A program made the position numbers and the translations under genes. From contig JAAAIG010000775.1 in assembly GCA_015852425.1 (NCBI GenBank), forward strand, positions 1-14,766: a DNA stretch of 14,766 bases, read 5' to 3'. Source of the stretch: Gryganskiella cystojenkinii (Eukaryota; Mortierellomycota; Mortierellomycetes; Mortierellales; Mortierellaceae). Shown piece by piece: positions 7,773 to 14,766 of the stretch. Under the pieces are notes generated by a model, which saw only the letters and a list, made by a program, of their open reading frames with translations, did not search any database and was not told the DNA's origin. The first letter of the stretch is position 1, and every line of letters starts with the position of its first letter.

Positions 7773-8549
7773 CCTCCGAGGAGAAGGCAGTGAGAGAAAG
7801 TATAACATTATATAAAAGAGTGGTGGTTTAAGTATGGCGACATGGGTGTCAGCCTATGACATCAGTGACAAGAAAAGGGTTGTTGAGCACCCGAAATCCA
7901 TCCAGGGCCAGGTCTTGTTTTTCTGTATTAGTGAACTAAACCTACATAAAAAACTAAATCTCGACTTCTTCATAGACGTCCTGACAGATGCCACTAACTA
8001 ATACACAAAGCACTGCACTTAGTTTGACTGCTACAACAGCACAAAGCAGATGTTTCTGGATGTGCATATACGCGTTTTTAGAAGTGTACTGAGTTTACAA
8101 GGGTATGCGGGTCTACACTCTGGTTCTCAGCTCTATCGCGGACCATGAGTGCTTTGTGTGATGATGATCCCTGGAACAGCTTGCCGTTGCTGTCTGTTGT
8201 TTCGATTGCTGCAGCAGCGACAAGCTACCGAGCTATCCCAAGTGCAGTATGAGTCCATCAGACCGAGAACAGCCCCCAAAGATGAACCCGCAATCAAGGG
8301 ACTGAATTGATATTGCAATGAGTTTTTGTTCGTATTCTATTTTCGAATTCCTCTTTTTTCGACCTGGGAACTATCTCAACCTGGTCTGGTCTAACTGTTA
8401 TCCTTCAGTGTTTTTGGGGGAGAGGGTGTTTGTTGTAAAATCGGTTCATTATTTTGATGAGTGTTTGATGATGATGTTTGTTGTGGGGGTGGGGGATTGG
8501 TGGTAAAAAAAATCGTCGTCTTCCTATTCCTTTGCTCCTATACATAATT
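7773..8549. other. Intergenic region between copy 2 and complex I gene
   Basis: 3' flanks of two convergent genes. It holds direct repeat A (right copy) at 7911-7998. The rest (8000-8549) has only short frames with no recognisable product, T- and G-rich tracts near 8400-8515, and no tRNA fold that I can see. Confidence 0.5.
7911..7998 (+). repeat. Direct repeat A, right copy
   Basis: Same-orientation partner of 4634-4718. It starts about 140 bp after the stop of the coiled-coil gene and so probably represents the family's 3' flank. Recombination between the two copies would delete about 3.3 kb containing the whole array. Confidence 0.8.
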
Positions 8550-11539
8550 TTAAGCCTGGACCTTGAACTCGTTCTCTTCTTGGCTGTGATCGCCCTTCGA
8601 GAAGGCAACCGAGCACTTGGCCATTGTTGAGGAGGCACGGGTAATAGAGTCCGTCATGTAGTAGTCGGAAATAACGGGTGTCAACAAGGACTTGGCGGAC
8701 TTGACACCAGACTTGTTCAACGTAGAAAGACCCAAGGATGCGACGGCCACAGAGCTGGGCTCGACAATGTTATAATGGGCAAAGGAGGGGGCAATGTCAC
8801 GGAGACGGTCACGGACCTGGTGGACATCATCGTAAGGAAGAGTCGCTCCAGCAACCTCCGAAAGAGCACGGATAATCTTCCAGTCCTCGCGAGCAGCGCC
8901 TGGTGGTGGGACAGCAGCACGGGTCATCTGGGGACGTCCTTCCGTGTTAACATATGTGGCACTCTTCTCGGTATAGGTTGCTCCTGGCAAGATCACATCA
9001 GCATACTGAGCTCCGACATCTCCGTGGTGTCCCTGGTAAACAACAAAGGCATCCTTGGGAATATCGCTGGCAGAGATCTCATCAGCCTCGAGCAAGTAAA
9101 CAAACTTGGTCTTCTCAGTCTCCTGAGCCTTGGGGACGAAGCCGATATCGTAGGCAGCAGCTCTGCTGGCAGCCTAAATAACGCATATTCGAACACAATG
9201 AAAAGTATAATTAGTACGTAGAGTCTTTTTTTTTTTAAGCGCATGAACAAACACTTTTCCTCATGAGTCAATCGACATGTCACTTACGCGCTGGAGAACG
9301 TTGTAACCGTTCCAGTTCTCTTGGAAGAACTTGTCCTTGTGCTGACCAACAATCTTGGAGACGGTCGAGAAGACATACTCGCTATCGGGCAAGTCGTTGA
9401 CACCGCTTCCGATGATGATCATGGGGTTCTTGGCAGCAGCCAACTGGGCAGAGAAGGCGTGCTTGCCAGAGACCAGAGCCTCAAGCGAAGCGGTATCGGC
9501 ACCAATGTGCTCATAGTCGTAGGTCAAGGGGACAGGGGCACCGACGAGACCAATGTTCAATCCGTTGTAGACAAAGGACTTGCGGATGCGGGCGTTCATG
9601 ACAGCGGCCTCGTGACGGGGGTTGGTACCGATCAACAAGAGAGCATCAGCCTGCTCAATACCGGCAATGGTCGAGTTCAACAAGTAGTTGGAACGGAAAT
9701 CGGCACCGTGGGCGGGGGTGTCCTGACGCTTGTTATCGACAGTGACGTTCTCAGATCCGAGCTTGTTGACGAGATCCTTGAGCGAAACGAGGGACTCGGC
9801 ATCGGCCAACTGACCGGCGACGGCCTTGATACCGGGACCAGCAGCCTTCATCTCCGAAGCGACCTTGTTCAAAGCCTCGGCCCAGTTGACGTTGACAAAG
9901 GTATCACCCTTGCGGATCATAGGGGTAGTCAAACGCTGAGTCTTGAGTCCATCATAGGCAGAGCGAGTTCTGTCTGAAATCCACTCCTCGTTGATCTCCT
10001 CGTTCAAGCGAGGAAGAATACGCATAACCTCCACACCGCGAGAGTCGACACGGATGTTCGATCCAAGGGCATCCAAGACATCAATCGACTCGGTGTTCTT
10101 GAGTTCCCAAGGACGGGCGTTGAAGGTGTAGGGCTTGGAGAGAAGAGCTCCAACGGGGCAAACATCAGCCAAGTTTCCGGACAACTGTTGATGTGAAAAA
10201 TTGATGATATTGGCGTTCCAGATGTGGATGTGATCCAGTGTAATCCAAATGAGTGGCGAATAAAAAGTCGATCAATCAATCGAATTCATATGAAGGAGGA
10301 AGAGAAGAGCGAATAAAAATTAGAACATGCGGATCCAAGTTACATGTCCGTATGATTACATAATAAAGAAAAGAGTGATCCCATTACCTCAGAGTTCATG
10401 GTCTTCTCGATATAAGTTCCGATCTGCATGTCGTTACCACGTCCAGAGGTTCCGAGATCCTGGAATCCAGCAACCTCGTTAGCGAAACGGACACAACGGG
10501 TGCAGTGAATGCAACGAGTCATGGTGGTCTTGATCAAAGGTCCCAAATCCTTGTCTTCAACAGCACGCTTTCCAACGACCTCGGTGAAACGACCACGATC
10601 GGAACCATAGCGGACAGACTGATCCTGGAGATCACATTCGCCTCCCTGGTCGCAAATGGGGCAGTCGAGGGGATGGTTAGCCAAGAGGAATTCCATGACA
10701 CCCTCACGAGCCTTCTTGACCAACTTGGTGTCGGTCTTGATCTTCATTCCGGGCATGACAGGGAAAGCACAGGAGGCGACAGGCTTGGGCGATTTTTCGA
10801 CCTCGACAAGACACATTCTGCAGTTTCCGGCAACGGAGAGACGCTCGTGGTAACAAAAACGAGGGATATGAACACCGGCCTTCTCGCAGGCCTGAATGAC
10901 AGCAGATCCGGCCTCGACCTTGACAGCCTTGCCATCAACAAAGACCTCGACCTCGTTCTTGACAATGACGGAGGTGCGGAAATGACGAGGAGCTATAGTG
11001 TAAGAATTCGTTCAGGAACGGATCAGAAGGGGGTCAGTATGGGGAGTGGGACTGATAGCGAGTGTGATCTCACGCTGACCAAATGAAGTCTCGTCTTCAA
11101 TATCGGAGGAGACAGGGCAGCTGGTGGCGCGTTGAAAGAGCATTCGTGATCACTCCAATCTGATCAAATCCGATTGGGATGACATCATTTTCCACGGTCT
11201 GATTGGATTGCCCTGAACACACATGTCCGAGATCCGATCAGTCCGGAGATGCGTGATGTCGAGCGCACTAACGTTGGGAAAGGATGCCTCCCGACTGTGT
11301 CCAACCCGTATGAAAGATCTGGAGGTGAAAAAGTCGTTTTGGAAAAAGAGTTGATGGAGTCGGATGTGATCATGTCGCCCTTTGGAGCATTTTTTGATGG
11401 CCATGATTTGCCCGTCTCCTGATGCTCCGAGATGTGATCCGGACGTCGGATTTGTTGTTTTTTCTCAAATACAAGAAGGGTTGTTACCTCCGGCCTGGCG
11501 AAGGGCGACGCGACTTGTCTTTGATAAGGCGCGCAACAT
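8550..11539 (-). CDS. NDUFS1: Mitochondrial complex I 75/78-kDa iron-sulfur subunit (four exons, 725 aa)
   Basis: Peripheral-arm subunit of NADH:ubiquinone oxidoreductase that carries electrons from the FMN module through clusters N1b, N5 and N4. Minus-strand exons are 11539-11488, 10992-10388, 10184-9288 and 9173-8550. All junctions have GT...AG ends and keep phase, giving 725 residues, the usual family length. Exon 1 encodes a basic presequence, [17 protein letters not shown]. Ligands are all visible: C64, C75, C78 and C92 for the [2Fe-2S] cluster; H124, C128, C131 and C137 for N5; C178, C181 and C184 plus C228 (in DVCPVGAL) for N4. The remainder is the molybdopterin-oxidoreductase-like domain that has lost its cofactor, with [16 protein letters not shown] and [15 protein letters not shown]. 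Intron 1 is long (495 nt); introns 2 and 3 are 203 and 114 nt. The start at 11539 is chosen because it supplies a targeting peptide and completes the Ala codon across the junction. A second in-frame first exon (11143-11074) is possible but lacks a typical presequence. Confidence 0.93.
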
Positions 11540-11774
11540 GATGGCGAGCTATATGATAAGCGAGAAAGAGGAGGGGGGGAAGAGTGGGGAGGGGGGGAGA
11601 GAGATGGAGGGGAAGGAAAAGGATGGGATTCACTTTCTTTTTTTTAGTCGCTCTCAGAGCAGGCGGTCAATGGGGAACTCGGAAAAAACACGGCCACTGT
11701 GTCCGACGGCAATCTGAAATTCGAAAATTATGACGTATAAGAACAACCTCGGAGATGTATGTGCTGTGATTATA

Positions 11775-11784
11775 GTCACGTGAT
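11775..11784. promoter_or_regulatory. CACGTG palindrome (Cbf1/bHLH-type site)
   Basis: GTCACGTGAT contains the 8-bp palindrome TCACGTGA. It lies about 237 bp upstream of the complex I gene start and 8 bp beyond the HIS6 stop. Cbf1-like bHLH factors of fungi bind RTCACGTG. Its use here is inference, and another CACGTG occurs by chance inside the tubby intron near 14469. Confidence 0.35.
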
Positions 11785-11789
11785 TTATT
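11784..11789 (-). terminator. AATAAA polyadenylation signal of HIS6
   Basis: On the minus strand AATAAA begins only a few bases after the HIS6 TGA. It overlaps the E-box by one base. The spacing is very short, so it could serve as part of an extended 3' signal rather than alone. Confidence 0.35.
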
Positions 11790-11791
11790 TC

Positions 11792-12873
11792 TCATGGGGA
11801 TTGATTCCACGCGACACAGTCCGAGAACCGGACAGTCTTGCCGCCAAACACATCCAACGCACTGCCAAGAGTAAGGTCGATCTTGCCATTCGACAGCTTG
11901 TTCACCAGCTCAAGGTCACTCAGTGCATACGCTCCTCCGGCATAGGTGGTAGGGATCGTTGTCCATTCTCCGAGGACTATCGAGAAAATGACATAGAATT
12001 CAGTAAAAATTGGTCCAAATCTGGTTGCTCTAATAGCTTATTTTGCATATCCTGACTTGTCACTCACCTCGGACAAGATCCTCGTCGATTCCTTTGCACA
12101 ATCCCTCGACGTCCGCAGCATGGACCAAGAACTCTGAACAGTACTCTGCCAGGATTGCAAGCGATTCCTGGTTGACTTTCATGTCCGTCATGGTCTGCCA
12201 CTTGTCCATTGCCACGACCCACTCTGATCCTCTCCTCCTACAGCTCACATCGACCACGAGTCTGTCCTTGCCCACGGCCTGGGAGATTGCCTGTAACCGC
12301 TCCAGTGAGAATTTAGCTCCTGGAAAGAGATATGATGTAACAATGACCTTGGCCGCTCCAGCATCGATCCATGTCTGAGCATTCTCTAGCGTGATCCCTC
12401 CTCCGATCTGTAAACCATCTATTAGAGAAAGGGAGAGACCGAGGAATTGAGTAGATTGAGATTAGATATTGACGACTATCTACACCCTTAGTTTTATACT
12501 GGGTGATCACAGTTGAATCCTTACTTGGCCATGTGCGGAGACACTCCTTTGCAGCTTCGTCGTTTCCAGGTCCAAGTTTGATGACATGAGCACCTGTCAG
12601 GTTGTTGTCTCGGTATAATTGAGCATAGTATGAGGGTGGTTCACTGCGAGCAACGAGGGGTAGTTCAAGCCAAGGTTAGGATCGAGATATGGAACTATCA
12701 ATTGCTTTTTTTCGCCTGTGTCTCTGAGGTACAGTATACACGCACCTAGAAACAAAATTGGTCTTGAGTTGCGAGGCGTCCTTGTCGTTCAGTGAGCCTC
12801 CGACGATCTGTTTGACCTGTCCAGAATGGAGGTCGATGCAAGGTCTGAATGCGGTACGTTTTGGTGATGACAT
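11792..12873 (-). CDS. HIS6: ProFAR isomerase, fourth step of histidine biosynthesis (four exons, 260 aa)
   Basis: Cytosolic (beta/alpha)8 enzyme that converts ProFAR to PRFAR (N'-[(5'-phosphoribulosyl)formimino]-AICAR) by an Amadori rearrangement. Minus-strand exons are 12873-12746, 12643-12525, 12418-12068 and 11976-11792, joined by introns of 102, 106 and 91 nt. All are GT...AG, and the joins rebuild the family motifs exactly. The protein begins [20 protein letters not shown], with the catalytic-type Asp at residue 14, and continues [31 protein letters not shown], then [15 protein letters not shown] across the second splice. Later motifs are [71 protein letters not shown] and a C-terminal CVAWNQSP. 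Its length matches the yeast-type enzyme of about 260 residues. The upstream in-frame extension (to 13092) is rejected because it is CT-rich leader. It shares a divergent promoter region with the tubby gene. Confidence 0.94.
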
Positions 12874-13322
12874 TGCGAGGTATGAGTGTGCTAATGAGGA
12901 ATGAAGAGAGAAGAACGAGAGAGAAGGACGAGGAGGGGAGCAAGAAAAAACAAGGGTCCGAGAGGAAGAAAGTGTCGGAGAATAATTGAGATGGCTGTGA
13001 GTCAAAGGATAAAAAAAAACCAGCTGGGGATCAGATATGGTCAAGCACAGCCACTCCCTGTAATTGCAACAAACGAAGCGCTGTGCACGCACCAGGTCCG
13101 CCCTTTACAAAGGGAAACGAACACACCTCCTTTGACCCCGTCTGTTCGCATGGGGTCGTCTGCTATTGACCGCCTGTTCTCGGCATCATCCCTTCTCTTC
13201 TTTTCTTTCTTTTCTCCAATCCCTCCCTCCCCTTGACCAAATTCCCTCCCACTTTCCTTCTCTTTCTCTCTCTCTCTGTCTCTTTCATTGCGAAAGGATT
13301 TCTTACTGTTTCTTTCACCTCA
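12874..13322. other. Divergent intergenic region between HIS6 and the tubby-like gene
   Basis: 449 bases that must hold both promoters. The side next to HIS6 is purine-rich on the plus strand, giving a CT-rich HIS6 leader. The side next to tubby is CT-rich (13190-13310, with a CT-dinucleotide stretch around 13260-13285). Two inverted repeats lie in the middle: CCCTTT/AAAGGG with a 2-base spacer at 13101-13114, and GACCCC/GGGGTC with a 12-base spacer at 13134-13157. Confidence 0.55.
12998..13004. promoter_or_regulatory. TGAGTCA, Gcn4/Cpc1-type general amino-acid control site
   Basis: A perfect 7-bp match to the bZIP site TGA(C/G)TCA, about 125 bp upstream of the HIS6 start codon. Histidine genes in fungi are classical targets of Gcn4/Cpc1. 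The same 7-mer also appears at 9264 and 6531, and its complement near 4779, so chance cannot be excluded. The position is what supports it. Confidence 0.45.
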
Positions 13323-14766
13323 ATGGCTCATCACTCCCAAGGGAATGCTCACGCGTCTTTCCCAACTGGTGGGACAAGTTCAAGCGCGTTCGCTAGTTAC
13401 CATCACTCTCAAGAATATAACCACAACAACAACAACCACAGCAGCCATGGCCATAGTCAAAGCTATGACCTTCATACCCACCCGTATCGCCCGACAGCCT
13501 CTATTCCTCGTATGGACTCTGTGATCCAAGACCACGACGAAGACGATGACGACGGGGAGGGCCAAGGTCAAGATACCTCCAACAACGACAACGACGACAA
13601 CAATAACAATAACAACAATAATCGTCCCAGTGAAGCTCTTATCAATCCAGAACCCTCACCTCTTCCAGAACCCTACATCATCAATCAATCAACTGCCCAC
13701 AATACCCCACAATTCAGTTTCGGATCGTTACTGGATGTGATGACGCCCAAGATATTGCATGAGACCATCATGTCGTAAGCACTTCTTTTTTTACAGTCTG
13801 CATTTAGTGTCTTTTCTGGCTTAACATATCATATCTAAACCCCTGCCCTGCTTTAAAACGTCCTCCTAATCCCTATTATTGATACAAAATAGTCCAGTAC
13901 CGCAGGGGAAAAAATTCATGTGCGTGATCGTCCGCAAAAACGAGGGGATGGACAAGAGACTGTATCCGACCTATGAACTCTCTCTCGAGGAACCAGAACG
14001 CCAACGGAGTGTCTTTTTGTTGAGAGCGACAAAGAAGAAACGGAGTCGTGGATCCTATTATGCGATCACGAGTGAGAGTGCCGAGAACACTGCACAACAG
14101 ATCATGGACAAGGTTGGGTCGAAATCCAGTCCACTCTCTGGATCCGGCAATGAAAGTGCAAGTGCTTCTGCCAGTGTGAATGATATACAGGACCGTAAAG
14201 CGACCGATCACAATTTTGGTGTACTGGGCAAACTGAGGTCCAATTTCTTGGGAACAGCCTTCAACGTTTACTCTAATGGACGGAACCCGTTCTCTAGTGG
14301 AGGAGGAGCTGGAGACGATGAGGATGTGCATCATGGCGATGAGAAGGACGGCAAGAATATACCCGTTCGACAGGAGCTCGGCGCTGTGATCTACGTAAAG
14401 TGATAAGTGGCATTGCGACCGGAAATCGAATCTAGTGGTCGTGTCGATGACAGAAAGAAAACTGAAACACGTGTCTCGTTCTCTCTCGGCTCTACTCTTT
14501 AGAACCCAAACGTCCTTGGGTTGAAGGGACCTAGAAAAATGACGATCCTCATGAACACGATGACCACTGAGGGAGATATGGCGGAACGGAGACCGACCCA
14601 TGTCAAGGATACGTTGATTGGACGTATGACCGACGGCGACATGTCGGATCTCTTGGTCCTTCGTAACAAGAGTCCACAATGGAACGATGGTATGTATTAA
14701 TACCATATGGACTGGAGATCGGTGCTGTGTGATCAATACCTTGTGAAATCGGACTTACACTCTTTG
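13323..14766 (+). CDS. Tubby-like protein (3' end beyond the window)
   Basis: The tubby C-terminal domain binds PI(4,5)P2 at the plasma membrane; the fungal role is largely unknown. Exons are 13323-13774, 13893-14394 and 14503-14689, with in-phase introns of 118 and 108 nt; a third donor (GTATGT) is at 14690, so the window ends inside an intron. The first 380 residues are present and about 70 are missing. Residues 1-150 are a low-complexity His/Ser/Asn/Asp-rich tail, including a run of eight Asn. The tubby domain begins near residue 157 with FMCVIVRK..GMDKRLYPTY, VFLLRATKKKRSRGSYY, GKLRSNFLGTAFNVYSNGRNP, VRQELGAVIY joined to NPNVLGLKGPRKM, and a last KSPQWNDG. K264 and R266 match the Lys/Arg pair that holds the phosphoinositide in mouse tubby. 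There is a Ser-rich insert of about 40 residues before GKLRSN and a Gly/acidic loop after GRNP. The start at 13323 has a good context (TCAATGGCT); the upstream ATG at 13233 would translate CT-rich leader. Confidence 0.9.

Larger units (their letters stand above)
11540..11791. other. Promoter region of the complex I gene / 3' flank of HIS6
   Basis: 252 bases between two same-strand genes. The plus strand shows purine-rich, G-tract sequence at 11565-11620, so the minus-strand leader of the complex I gene is C/T-rich, as usual for a fungal housekeeping gene. The HIS6 cleavage signals and an E-box lie at its upstream end. Confidence 0.5.

Noticed and set aside
9321..9977. 218-codon plus-strand open frame
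   Set aside because: Antisense of complex I exon 3, caused by strong codon bias there. Its Gly/Val/Asp-rich composition is typical of such shadows.
10505..11086. 193-codon plus-strand open frame
   Set aside because: It is antisense to exon 2 of the complex I gene, whose cluster ligands and length fit perfectly. The plus frame shows no family resemblance.
11150..11404. 84-codon minus-strand open frame inside complex I intron 1
   Set aside because: No family resemblance. It lies wholly within the intron defined by in-phase splice sites at 11487 and 10993.
12874..13092. N-terminal extension of HIS6 to an ATG at 13092
   Set aside because: The family begins within a few residues of CIDLHSG. The extension is Ser/Leu/Phe-rich translated leader and overlaps the putative control element.
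13233..13322. Upstream in-frame ATG extending the tubby protein by 30 residues
   Set aside because: The extension is translated CT-rich leader giving a spurious hydrophobic, signal-like stretch. The ATG at 13323 has the better context.
13876..14736. 286-codon minus-strand open frame
   Set aside because: Antisense to the tubby exons and running through both of their introns. The plus-strand tubby motifs are unambiguous.
1..14766. tRNA, rRNA, CRISPR or transposase genes
   Set aside because: I looked for conserved tRNA T-loop and acceptor patterns, regular spaced repeats and integrase or transposase motifs on both strands and saw none.

Overview
The window is nuclear DNA from a filamentous fungus. 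It holds introns with GT...AG ends, CT-rich 5' leaders, a mitochondrially targeted complex I subunit, a eukaryotic-type HIS6 enzyme and a tubby-like gene. Large intronless F-box/leucine-rich-repeat genes sit beside young tandem duplicates. This combination is typical of early-diverging fungi, and Mortierellomycotina is my best guess from gene style alone (moderate confidence).

Region 1 (1-4360) carries two paralogous F-box/LRR genes on the minus strand (stops at 118 and 2477, starts at 1827 and 4360). Between them lies a short minus-strand fragment (2116-2333) that looks like the first exon of an ADP/ATP carrier gene with its CT-rich leader and splice donor. The rest of that carrier gene is absent.

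Region 2 (about 4630-8000, plus strand) is a decaying tandem duplication of a gene family I do not recognise. The ancestral gene appears to have had a small Cys/His-containing first exon, a 93-nt intron, and a second exon with an FGAG...DF...DPDSG segment leading into a long coiled coil. Copy 1 (4950-5364) keeps a readable first exon but is cut off in exon 2 after a 17-C tract. Copy 2 (6020-7772) has two stops in exon 1 and about 410 bp of unrelated DNA at the exon 2 junction, but keeps the coiled-coil body. A direct repeat (4634-4718 and 7911-7998) brackets the pair and suggests that a further copy once lay upstream.

Region 3 (8550-12873, minus strand) contains two housekeeping genes in head-to-tail order. 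One is the 75/78-kDa Fe-S subunit of mitochondrial complex I (NDUFS1/nuo-78 type; four exons, 725 aa, all cluster ligands present). The other is HIS6, the ProFAR isomerase of histidine biosynthesis (four exons, 260 aa). I resolved their exon structures from splice signals, reading-frame phase and family conservation.

Region 4 (13323 to the end, plus strand) is a tubby-like protein gene, divergent from HIS6 and cut by the window edge in its third intron. The shared 449-bp intergenic region contains a perfect Gcn4/Cpc1-type TGAGTCA site about 125 bp upstream of the HIS6 start.

The genes do not form one pathway. The housekeeping genes look ordinary. The novelty, if any, is in the duplicated coiled-coil family and the carrier-gene fragment. 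I saw no tRNA, rRNA, CRISPR array or recognisable transposase.
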